Assembly: GCA_031367195.1 (NCBI GenBank)
Contig: JANLPL010000130.1
Span: 1-14,336 of the forward strand
Source of the DNA: Roseiarcus sp031367195
GTDB lineage: Bacteria > Pseudomonadota > Alphaproteobacteria > Rhizobiales > Beijerinckiaceae
DNA: 14,336 nt
Reading direction: 5' to 3'
Position 1 is the first letter of the stretch. Every line of letters begins with the position of its first letter. Positions 5,922 through 13,900 of this stretch are shown one piece after another. A program made the position numbers and the translations under genes. The notes below the pieces were generated by a model that saw only the letters and a program-made list of their open reading frames with translations, was not told where the DNA came from and made no database searches.

Positions 5922-7390
5922 GGAAAATGTCGCTACGTCCCATCGCTTCGAGGCGGACGATGTCGCGCGTGGCTGTGGTCGTGGCCGTCGCGTTGCTGGC
6001 GGCCGGCTGCGCCACCATCGAGCCGCAGATCGCGTCGCCGCCCAAGTCGGCTCCGGCCGCCGCCGCGCCGCCGTCCAGGCCCGCCGTCGACCCGGAAAAG
6101 CGCCGTCTGATGGCGGCGTTCGGCGGCGAATATGTCGCCCCCGGCGTAAAATCCTATCTCGACAATCTGCTCGCAAAGCTCGCCCCGGCGAGCGAGACGC
6201 CCACCGAGCCCTATCGCGTCACCTTGCTCGATTCACCCGTCGTCAACGCCTTCGCCCTGCCCTCGGGCGATATTTTCGTCACCCGCGGCCTGCTGGCGCT
6301 GGCGGGCGATGGGGCCGAAGCAGCGGCGGTGATGGCGCATGAGATCGGCCACATTACCGCGCGCCACGCCTCGCAGCGCGCCGAACTGGAGCGCCAGGGC
6401 CGGCTGTTCAGCCGCGTCTCGACCCAATTGCTGGAGCGGCCCGAACAGGGCGAGGAATATGTCGCCCGCACCAAGCTGACGGTCGCGCGGTTCTCGCGCG
6501 AACAGGAGTTCGAGGCCGATCGCATCGGCGTCCGCGTCATCGCCAAGGCGGGCTATGACCCCTATGCCGCCGCCCGCTTTCTCGACAAGCTCGGCCGCTG
6601 GAGCGCGCTGCATGCGGGCGGCGGCGGCGCCAACGCCAAGCCCGACATGATGGCGACGCATCCCTCGACGCCCGAGCGAATCGCCGCCGCCGTCGCGCTG
6701 GCCAAGCAGATCGGCGCCAGGGGGATCGGCGATCCCGCGCGCGATTCCTACCTCGCCGCCATCGACGGACTGGCGTTCGGCGACAATCCCGCGCAGGGGC
6801 TCGCGGTCGGAACTCTGTTCGTGCATCCCAAACTCGGCTTCGCCGTTCGCGCGCCCGAGGGTTTTGCGCTGGAGAACCAGTCCACCGCGCTGATCGGCGT
6901 CGGCGAGGCGGGCACGCAGGCGCTGCGGCTCGACAGCATCGACGCGGGCTCGGCTTCGCTCGAACAGGCGCTCGCCTCGGGCTGGATCGACGGGGTGCAG
7001 ACCAATTCGATCGAGACGCTGAAGGACGCCGACCTGCCCACCGCCGTCGCCATCGCCAAAGGCGATCAATGGACATTCCGGCTCGCCGCGATCCGGGTCG
7101 GTTCGCGTATCTACCGGCTGATTTTCGCCGCGCACACGCTCAGCGCGCCGGTCGATGCGGCTTTCCTGGCGTCGATACGCTCGTTCCACCGCGTCACCTC
7201 GGAAGAAAGCGGGTTGGCGCGGCAGGCGCACATCCATATCGTGACCGCCGAACCCGGCGACGAGGCGGCTTCGCTCGCGCGTAAAATGGCCGACGTTCAC
7301 GAGGGAGAACAGACGTTCCTGATCCTCAACGGGCTGCAAAGCGGCGGCGCGACGCCGGCGGGACAGCGCTACAAGATTGTCGGCCCGTGA
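5918..7390 (+). CDS. M48-family metalloprotease lipoprotein
   Basis: The 490-residue protein has a hydrophobic leader ending in the lipobox LLAAGC (Cys31), so it is probably a lipid-anchored periplasmic protein. A linker rich in Ala and Pro follows. The peptidase M48 domain spans about 58-260. It contains NAFALPSGDIFVTRG, the zinc motif HEIGH (His141-Glu142-His145) and the third-ligand segment FEADRIG (Glu199). The domain resembles YggG/LoiP and BepA, which degrade misfolded outer-membrane proteins. The C-terminal 200 residues (HPKLGFAVRAPEGF..., HTLSAPVDAAFLASIRSF) form an extra domain found in alphaproteobacterial members. All catalytic residues are present. The start overlaps the upstream stop (ATGA), and the stop overlaps the GTG of the next gene, so the three genes form one operon. 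Confidence 0.92.
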   Translation: MRKMSLRPIASRRTMSRVAVVVAVALLAAGCATIEPQIASPPKSAPAAAAPPSRPAVDPEKRRLMAAFGGEYVAPGVKSYLDNLLAKLAPASETPTEPYRVTLLDSPVVNAFALPSGDIFVTRGLLALAGDGAEAAAVMAHEIGHITARHASQRAELERQGRLFSRVSTQLLERPEQGEEYVARTKLTVARFSREQEFEADRIGVRVIAKAGYDPYAAARFLDKLGRWSALHAGGGGANAKPDMMATHPSTPERIAAAVALAKQIGARGIGDPARDSYLAAIDGLAFGDNPAQGLAVGTLFVHPKLGFAVRAPEGFALENQSTALIGVGEAGTQALRLDSIDAGSASLEQALASGWIDGVQTNSIETLKDADLPTAVAIAKGDQWTFRLAAIRVGSRIYRLIFAAHTLSAPVDAAFLASIRSFHRVTSEESGLARQAHIHIVTAEPGDEAASLARKMADVHEGEQTFLILNGLQSGGATPAGQRYKIVGP

Positions 7391-8016
7391 ATATGCACAG
7401 AAAACTCACCGGCCGCGTCGTCGCGGCGACCCACAACAAGGGCAAGCTCGCCGAGCTGCGCGACCTGCTGGGCCCCAGCGGGATCGAGCTGGTGGGCGCG
7501 GGCGATCTCGGCCTGCCCGAGCCGGAGGAGACTGGCGACACCTTTGTCGCCAACGCGCTCATCAAGGCGCGGGCGGCGGCGCAGCGCAGCGGCCTGGCGG
7601 CGATTTCGGATGATTCCGGCCTTTGCGTCGCTGGGCTCGACGGCCAGCCTGGCATCTATTCCGCGCGCTGGGCGGGCGGCGGCGGCGATTTCGCGCCAGC
7701 GATGGCGCGGGTCGAGCGGGAGCTGAAGGAGCGCAGCTTCGCGCCGCCATGGCGGGCGTGGTTCGTCAGCGCGCTGGCGATCGCCTGGCCCGACGGGCAC
7801 GTCGAGACGTTTGAGGCGCGCGTCGACGGCGATCTGATCTTTCCGCCGCGGGGGAGCGCCGGCTTCGGCTACGACCCCTGTTTCAAGCCGGACGGCCATG
7901 CGCGCACGTTCGGCGAGATGACGGCGACCGAAAAACATGGTCTGCCCGCCGACGGCTCGCAGGCGCTGTCCCATCGCGCGCGCGCCTTTCAGGCGCTGGC
8001 GCGCGCCTGCCTTTGA
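7387..8016 (+). CDS. rdgB: Non-canonical purine NTP pyrophosphatase (RdgB/HAM1)
   Basis: The 209-residue enzyme hydrolyses ITP, dITP and XTP to monophosphates plus pyrophosphate, clearing deaminated purines from the nucleotide pool. Family signatures appear in order: ATHNKGKLAELRDLL near the N-terminus (substrate phosphates), ISDDSGLCVAGLDGQPGIYSARWAG (Asp75-Asp76, metal and catalysis), GFGYDPCFKPDG (base pocket) and the C-terminal SHRARAF. Length matches the family (about 200-215). The start is taken as GTG (7387), overlapping the previous stop as GTGA; ATG at 7393 would remove only two residues. It is cytosolic and 10 bp upstream of the septation gene. Pairing with a periplasmic protease looks like transcriptional convenience more than a shared pathway. 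Confidence 0.96.
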   Translation: MNMHRKLTGRVVAATHNKGKLAELRDLLGPSGIELVGAGDLGLPEPEETGDTFVANALIKARAAAQRSGLAAISDDSGLCVAGLDGQPGIYSARWAGGGGDFAPAMARVERELKERSFAPPWRAWFVSALAIAWPDGHVETFEARVDGDLIFPPRGSAGFGYDPCFKPDGHARTFGEMTATEKHGLPADGSQALSHRARAFQALARACL

Positions 8017-8026
8017 AAGCGGTTTG

Positions 8027-8611
8027 ATGAGCGAAGCGGTCAAGCGGAAACTCGATCCCAAACTGAAATTCGCGCTCGAACTCGGGCCGCTGGCGCTGTT
8101 CTTCCTCAGCTACTGGAAGTTCGGCATCAAGGCGGCCACCGGCGTGATGATCGTCGCCGCGCTTGTGAGCCTGGCCGTATCCTACGCCAAGCTCGGCCGC
8201 TGGCCGATCATGCCGGTGGTGACGGCGGTCATCGTCGTGATCTTCGGCTCGTTGACGTTTGTGTTCAACGACAGCACCTTCATCAAGATCAAGCCGACGG
8301 TGCTTTACAGCCTGTTTTCCGCCGCGCTGTTCTTCGGCCTCGTTTTTCGTCGGCCGATCCTGCAAATCATGTTCGACGGCGCGCTGCAACTGACGCAAGC
8401 CGGCTGGCGGATTCTCACCTGGCGCTGGGCATTGTTCTTCCTGTTCCTGGCCGGGCTCAACGAATATGTCTGGCGCCATTATGCCGAGGAGACGTGGGTG
8501 ACGTTCAAATCCTTCGGCTTCCTGCCGCTGACAATCGTGTTCGCGCTGGCGCAGACGCCGCTCATCCTGCGTCACGAAACCAGCGATGCGCCGCAGGAGG
8601 AAGTGCTGTAA
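8027..8611 (+). CDS. yciB: YciB/IspA intracellular septation-type inner-membrane protein
   Basis: The 194-residue protein begins MSEAVKRKLDPKLKFALELGPLALFF, the typical start of YciB proteins. About five membrane segments follow (ALFFLSYW, VMIVAALVSLAVSY, MPVVTAVIVVIFGSL, LYSLFSAALFFGLVF, LFFLFLAGLNE), along with the signature motif AGLNEYVWRH. The C-terminal helix PLTIVFALAQTPLIL precedes a polar tail. YciB interacts with cell-envelope and division proteins and is linked to envelope integrity; the exact activity is unknown. ATG at 8027 is chosen because an upstream in-frame start would add a non-membrane, Arg-rich extension overlapping rdgB. It is 10 bp from rdgB, so probably co-transcribed. 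Confidence 0.95.
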   Translation: MSEAVKRKLDPKLKFALELGPLALFFLSYWKFGIKAATGVMIVAALVSLAVSYAKLGRWPIMPVVTAVIVVIFGSLTFVFNDSTFIKIKPTVLYSLFSAALFFGLVFRRPILQIMFDGALQLTQAGWRILTWRWALFFLFLAGLNEYVWRHYAEETWVTFKSFGFLPLTIVFALAQTPLILRHETSDAPQEEVL

Positions 8612-8657
8612 CGTGGGATAGCGGCGCTAATCCGTCGATCAGATAAATTCGCGCGCC

Positions 8658-8688
8658 TTGCCGCCGGCGGCGGGCTATCAAGTATAAC
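8658..8688 (+). promoter_or_regulatory. Possible sigma70-type promoter for the DMT transporter
   Basis: TTGCCG (8658-8663) and TATAAC (8683-8688) are separated by 19 bp in the 112-bp gap before the transporter. The -10 is good, but the spacer is longer than the usual 17. The palindromic GCCGCCGGCGGC overlaps the -35, and could be a repressor site or part of a weak terminator for the upstream operon. Confidence 0.3.
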
Positions 8689-8723
8689 GGGGAGGCGGTT
8701 GTCGCGCTCCGTCGGAGTCGTCG

Positions 8724-9623
8724 ATGTCGCCACCGACCGCCCTGCATCGGCGCGGTTTGCTGCTTGTCTTCATCGCCACCGTGCTGTGGAGCCTGGCTGG
8801 CCTGTTCGCGCGTGCGGTTCCGCATCTCGATTTCGGGGCGATCCTGTTCGGACGCGCGGGCTTTGGCGGCCTGTGCGGGCTGTTTGTCGCCTTTCTCGAT
8901 TGGCGCAGGGGACGACTGGACCTGCGGCGCCTGAAATCCCCGATGGCGCCGGTGATCGTGCTGCTCTCCTCCACCGCCATATCAGGCTATGTCGCGGCGC
9001 TGTTGACGACGACCGTCGCCGACGTGCTGGTGATCTATGCGACGCTGCCGTTCATCGCCTCCGGCCTCGCCCTTGTTCTGACCGGCGAGCGGCCGTCGCG
9101 GCGCACGATGATCGCCGCCTCGTTCGCGATGATCGGCGTCGTGGTGATGGTCGCCGACGGTCTGGGCCACGGGCGCATCCTCGGTCAGGCGTTGTCGCTG
9201 TTCATGACGGCAGGCTTCGCCGGTCTCGTCGTGCTGCAACGCCGCGATCCCCACCTGCCGGTCGCGCCGATCAATGCGGCGGCGGCGCTGCTTGCCTCCG
9301 GTTTTGGCTTTTTCGTCGCCGGCAGCGTGAAAATGTCGGCGTTCGATATCGTCGATCTGTTCTTTTTCGGCGTCTCGACCATCACTATCGCCTTCGCTTT
9401 GTTCATGGAGGGCGCCAAGACCGTGCCGCCGGCGGAAGCCTCGCTGATCGCCATGCTCGACGTGGTGATGGGGCCGCTGTGGGTCTGGCTCGCGTTTCGC
9501 GAGCAGCCGAGCGCCGCCACCGCGATCGGCGGCGGCTTCGTGCTGGCGGCGGCTTTGTGGCGGCTCGCCCCCGAGCTGCGGCGCCGGCGCGAAGACCTCG
9601 CGCCCGCCGCGCCGTTGGTTTAA
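8724..9623 (+). CDS. DMT-superfamily (EamA domain) transporter
   Basis: The 299-residue protein has ten predicted membrane helices arranged as two EamA halves (about 12-142 and 155-285). The first half begins GLLLVFIATVLWSLAGLFAR with the conserved W.....LF pattern. The second half ends with AEASLIAMLDVVMGPLWVWL and REQPSAATAIGGGFVLAAA, matching the family's C-terminal E-P-G motif. Such proteins export or import amino acids, purines and other small metabolites; the substrate is not predictable here. It lies in the inner membrane. It is followed after 24 bp by an SDR gene with a strong GGGGAGG ribosome-binding site, so the two may share a transcript. An Arg-rich C-terminal tail faces the cytosol. 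Confidence 0.92.
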   Translation: MSPPTALHRRGLLLVFIATVLWSLAGLFARAVPHLDFGAILFGRAGFGGLCGLFVAFLDWRRGRLDLRRLKSPMAPVIVLLSSTAISGYVAALLTTTVADVLVIYATLPFIASGLALVLTGERPSRRTMIAASFAMIGVVVMVADGLGHGRILGQALSLFMTAGFAGLVVLQRRDPHLPVAPINAAAALLASGFGFFVAGSVKMSAFDIVDLFFFGVSTITIAFALFMEGAKTVPPAEASLIAMLDVVMGPLWVWLAFREQPSAATAIGGGFVLAAALWRLAPELRRRREDLAPAAPLV

Positions 9624-9647
9624 GGAAACGGCGGGGAGGAACCAACA

Positions 9648-10397
9648 ATGGATAGATTCGCGCTCGTGACCGGCGGCGGCGTCGGCATCGGCAAGGCTTC
9701 GGCGTTGAAACTGGCGCAGGCCGGCTGGCATGTCGCCGTCACCGGCCGCCGCGCCGAACCGCTCCAGGCCACCGCTCGGGAAATCGAGGCCAGGGGCCGG
9801 CGCGCGCTGGCAAAAACCTGCGACATCGGCGATCCCGCTGAGGTGCTGGCCCTGTTCGCCGCGGTCGAGCAGGCGTTCGGCCGGCTCGACCTTCTGTTCA
9901 ACAACGCCGGCGTCGGCGCGCCCGCCGTGCCGATGGACGAACTCACCTACGAGCAGTGGAAGAGCGTGGTCGACGCCAATCTGACCGGCGCCTTCCTGTG
10001 CGCGCAAGGCGCGATGCGGCTGATGAAGAAGCAGCGCCCCGGAGGCGGCCGCATCATCAACAACGGCTCGATCTCGGCCACCGCGCCGCGCCCCAACAGC
10101 GCGCCCTACACTTCGACCAAACACGCCATCACCGGCCTGACCAAATCGATCGCGCTGGACGGGCGACCGTTCGACATCGCCTGCGGCCAGATCGACATCG
10201 GCAACGCCTTGACCGAGATGGCTTTCAAAATGACGCAGGGCGTGCCGCAGGCCGACGGCCGCATCGCGATCGAGCCGATGATGGACCCCAACGAAGTCGG
10301 CGACGCCATCGTCCACATGGCGAGCCTGCCGCTCTCCACCAACATCTTCAGCATGACGATCATGGCGACCAAGATGCCGTTCGTCGGGCGGGGGTGA
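9648..10397 (+). CDS. SDR family NAD(P)-dependent oxidoreductase
   Basis: This is a complete classical short-chain dehydrogenase of 249 residues. The cofactor loop is TGGGVGIGKAS, the core motif is FNNAGVGAP, and the catalytic set is Ser141 (NNGSIS), Tyr154 and Lys158 (YTSTK). The C-terminal part departs from FabG-like enzymes: instead of PG.V.T it has GQIDIGNALTEMAFKM, with conserved dimerisation segments later. Length is normal. The ribosome-binding site is GGGGAGG, 11 bp before ATG. Its last codons overlap the GTG of the next gene (GTGA), so it is translationally coupled to the acyltransferase-like gene. The substrate is unknown; 3-oxoacyl-type or sugar and alcohol substrates are all possible. 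It is undamaged, unlike the SDR remnant near the left end. Confidence 0.93.
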   Translation: MDRFALVTGGGVGIGKASALKLAQAGWHVAVTGRRAEPLQATAREIEARGRRALAKTCDIGDPAEVLALFAAVEQAFGRLDLLFNNAGVGAPAVPMDELTYEQWKSVVDANLTGAFLCAQGAMRLMKKQRPGGGRIINNGSISATAPRPNSAPYTSTKHAITGLTKSIALDGRPFDIACGQIDIGNALTEMAFKMTQGVPQADGRIAIEPMMDPNEVGDAIVHMASLPLSTNIFSMTIMATKMPFVGRG

Positions 10398-10858
10398 GCG
10401 CGCTCAACGCCTGGCGCCCGACCAGCCCGGCGGCGGCGCTCGGCTTGTCGGTTGAATATCTGAGCCAGAAGCCGGCCTTCGCCGCGCTTCCCTTTGGCGA
10501 GTGGTCGCAGGTTCTGTTTCATCAGGTCGCGCGCGGCCACTACATTTTCGTCGTCGATGGCGAGCAGCGCATTCGCGGCTTTCTCGGTTGGGCCTTGACC
10601 GAGCAGGCGTTCGCGGAAGCGTGGGTGGTGGGCCAGGCGGGCTTGTGTAACGAGAGCGGCGACGAAGGCGATTGCGTCATCGTCAACGCCTGGGCGGCCG
10701 ACGACGCCAGCGCCCAGCGCTTCCTGCGCGCCGCCGTGACGCGCTTGTTCGCCGATCGCCGCGTCGTCTATTTCAAACGCCATTACCGGGATGGGCGGGA
10801 GCGCCCGATGCGGCTGATCGTGCCGGCGCATCGGCGCTCGTTGCGGGCACGATCCTGA
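10394..10858 (+). CDS. HlyC-type toxin-activating lysine acyltransferase homologue (diverged)
   Basis: The 154-residue protein starts at GTG 10394. Its layout follows RTX toxin acyltransferases (HlyC family), which move an acyl chain from acyl-carrier protein to lysines of a secreted protein. Matching blocks are YLSQKPAFAALPFGEW, then VARGHYIFVVDGEQRIRGFLGWALT (HlyC: IRANQYALLTRDNYPVAYCSWANLS), then EGDCVIVNAWAADD (HlyC: SGDRKWFIDWIAPFG), then FKRHYRDGRERPMRL. By eye, HlyC His23 (SPLH) aligns with Phe (KPAF) and Asp92 with Asn (VIVNAW), so catalysis may differ or be absent. It overlaps the SDR stop and precedes the giant repeat protein, its obvious candidate partner. Family membership is moderately sure; substrate and acyl donor are inference. 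Confidence 0.68.
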   Translation: MSALNAWRPTSPAAALGLSVEYLSQKPAFAALPFGEWSQVLFHQVARGHYIFVVDGEQRIRGFLGWALTEQAFAEAWVVGQAGLCNESGDEGDCVIVNAWAADDASAQRFLRAAVTRLFADRRVVYFKRHYRDGRERPMRLIVPAHRRSLRARS

Positions 10859-10939
10859 TTCGGATGCGCGCTAACGATATTGCCTGTTTGCGCGCATTAT
10901 TGACCGCTTTCCTCAGCTTCCGCTACGTTTCCGCAAGCC

Positions 10940-10960
10940 TATCCCGTAAGAGACGGGATA
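10940..10960 (+). terminator. Hairpin with short T-run (terminator-like or 5'-UTR structure)
   Basis: TATCCCGT (10940-10947) and ACGGGATA (10953-10960) form a perfect 8-bp stem with the loop AAGAG, followed by TGTTTTAAG. The hairpin ends 22 bp before the ATG of the giant repeat protein and 10 bp before its GGAGGG ribosome-binding site (10971-10976). It may attenuate read-through from the SDR/acyltransferase genes, or act as a leader structure stabilising the long mRNA. The T-run is short, so full termination is doubtful. Confidence 0.5.
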
Positions 10961-10982
10961 TGTTTTAAGCGGAGGGCGCCTC

Positions 10983-13900
10983 ATGACGCAGAAGCTCTAC
11001 TTTCTCGCGACCGACAAGCAGGGCAAATCCGATCTCTGGGTGACCGACGGGACAACGACGCAGGCGGTCGGCGGCCTTGGCGATCTCGGCGTCGCCGGCG
11101 TCAGCAATTCAGGTCTCGGACCCGGCAACATCACCGCTTTCGGCCAGAAGATGATCTTCGGCGGCGAGGACGGGCTCAACAACACCGCCTCGAACGGCAT
11201 CTGGATCACCGACGGCACGGCCGGCGGGACGACCGAGGTCGGCGGCGTCAGCCCCGGCCCGGGTCACTCATCGCCTTTCATCAACGGCAACCCCAGCGGG
11301 TTGAACCCGACCGATTTCGTGACTTTCGGCTCCAAGGCGCTCTTCTTCGGCACGGATGCGGCGAGCTTCACCGGCCTGTGGTCGACCGATGGGACGGTCG
11401 CCAACACATTAGAGCTGGGAGGCCTGCAAAACGGGCAGATCGTCGGCCGCGGCCTTAACTGGAACCCGACCAACTTCGCCGCCTTCAACAGCAGCGTCCT
11501 GTTCTCGGCCCGCGATTCCAGCGGCGGCGGTAGCTATATCGGCCTGTGGATCACCGACGGCACGAGCGCGGGCACGGTGGAACTGGGCGGCTTGCAGAAC
11601 GCCGCGATCTTCGATTCCAACGCCAGTGCATTCCAGGCCAACGACTTCATCCAACTCGGCGGCCAGATGTTGTTCAACGCGCCCAACCAGACGGGCGATT
11701 CCGCGCTGTGGATCACCGACGGCACGGCGGCGGGCACGGTCGAACTCGGCGGCGCGGGCAATGCAGGAATTGTCGGCGCCGACAAGAGCACGGGATTCGG
11801 AAGTGGGCTGGCGCAGTCGGTCCGCTTCGGCGCGCGTATTTTCTTTGGCGGTCCCGATAACGACGGCTCCGTTGGCCTGTGGACCACCGACGGCACGGCG
11901 GCGGGCACGATCGAGATCGGCGGCCTCGACGACGGCGGATTGACCGCCTTTGGCCAGCATCCCTCCAGCATCGGCCTTGGTCCGACCGATCTGACCGTCA
12001 ACGGGCAGCAGGTGCTGTTCAATGGTCGCGATGCGATCGGCTTTCAGGAATTGTGGGCCTCCGACGGCACGACGACGGGAACCTATGAGATCGGTGGCCA
12101 GGGCGTCGGAGGGACCGTGTTCAATGAAGCGGTTAACGGCCTCGATCCGACCTCGATCGTCTCGCTCGGCAACGGCAAGGCCGTGTTCATCGGCAGAGAC
12201 AGCAGCAACATTCAGAACTCGGGCAAACCGACGCTCTGGGTGACGGACGGGACTTTTGCGGGCACGCAGGAGATGGGCGGGCTCAACAACCTCGGCGTCG
12301 CCCAGATCAACGCGACCGGCTTCAATTTCTCGCAAACATTGGTCGGCGGCGACGGTCTGGCCTATTTTGTCGGCGCAAACGCTTCCGGCAACCAGGTCTT
12401 GTGGAAGACCGACGGCACGCGCGGCGGCACCAAGATCGCCGTCGCCACCGACGGCAACGCGCCGGCGACCGGCCTCAATCCGGCGAATATGGCGCTCGCC
12501 AACCCGCCGGCCGCCGAAAGCGCATTCACCGGCGGCGGGAAGAGCCTCAACCTCAACAATATTCCCGGCGAGACCGTTGACCTGTCCGGCACCAACAATG
12601 TCTTTGACACGGTGACCGGCTCGAACGGCACGATCAACCTCTCGACCGCGCAGGCGTTCGCGATCGGCAGCGGCTTGTTGATCACCATGAGCGGCGTCGG
12701 CAGCGCCGTGAATCTGTCCCAGACCAACGGCAACAAGGATTCGGTGTACGGGTCGAAGGGCGCCGTGACGTTGACCGGCGCCCAGGCCAACGTGATCGGG
12801 GCCAAGAACAACATCACCTTCGCTCCCGGCACGACCGGCGACGTGGTCTATCTCTCCAACACCAATGGCAGTTGGGACAACGTCACCGGCTCGGGCGGAA
12901 AGATCTATCTGACCAGCGCCAAAGCCAACGTGACCGGCGGCGGCGACACGATCTATTTCAACGGCGGAACCGGCGACGACGTCAGCCTCTACAGCACCAA
13001 CGGCGCCTGGGATACGGTTTACGCCACGGGCGGCCAGATCGAGGTCACGCAATCACAGGTTTCGGTGGTTGGCGGCCAGAACGTGATCAACGCGACCACC
13101 GGCTCGTATGTCAGCCTCTTTTCCACCGTTGGCAACTGGGACACGTTCAACGGCTCGAGCGATCAGGTCTATCTGACGAACGCGCAGGCCTCGATCGTCG
13201 GCGGCGGCGATACGATCACCGCGACCGCGGGCTCCTCGGCCAGCCTCTACAACACCGCCGGGGCCTGGGATCTCTTCAAGGGCTCGAACTGCCAGGTGAT
13301 CCTGATCAACGCGCAAGCGGCCATCGCCGGCGGCGGCAATACGATCGCCCTCGATTCGAACTCCTCGATCAGCCTCAGCGGCACGAACGGGAAATGGGAC
13401 GGGGTCGCCGCCACGGGCAATCAGATCACGTTGAGCACGGCTCAGGCCGCCGTCACCGGCAAGGGCGACACGATTTTCGCCAATGGCGGATCGACGGTCA
13501 GCCTCGCCGGCACGGCCGGCGTGTTCGACGCGGTCTATGGCTCCAGCGCAGGCGTGATCCTCTCCAACGCCCAGGCGGCGATTCTGGGCGGCTACAATAC
13601 AATCAACGCCAGCGCCGGCTCGACGATGAGCCTCTCCAACACCAACGGGCATGGCGACGTCGTCAACGGTTCGAACGACGCCCTGTATCTGACCAGCGCG
13701 CAGGCGGTGCTCAACGGCTCGGCTAACAATGTGTTCCTGTCGGGCCAGAGCACGCTCACCGCACATGGAAATTTTGAGGCGCTGAACTTCGCCGCGCAAT
13801 TCGGGACCGAAGTCATCGGCGGGTTCAACGCGACCGACGTGCTGCACCTCAGCGCGATCGACTGGACCAGCTTCGCGGCGCTGCAGTCGAGCGGGAATCT

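Noticed and set aside
5212..7339. Long minus-strand open frames opposite the SNase, M48 and rdgB genes.
   Set aside because: They are Arg/Ala-rich shadows caused by high GC at third positions of the plus-strand genes; no family features.
8982..10316. A 444-codon minus-strand frame across the DMT transporter and SDR genes.
   Set aside because: It is antisense to two clearly recognisable genes, and its composition (His/Asp/Arg/Gly-rich) is typical of a shadow frame.
10672..10968. Small plus-strand frame ending just before the giant protein, as a leader peptide.
   Set aside because: Most of it overlaps the acyltransferase gene in another frame, with no ribosome-binding site at its start.
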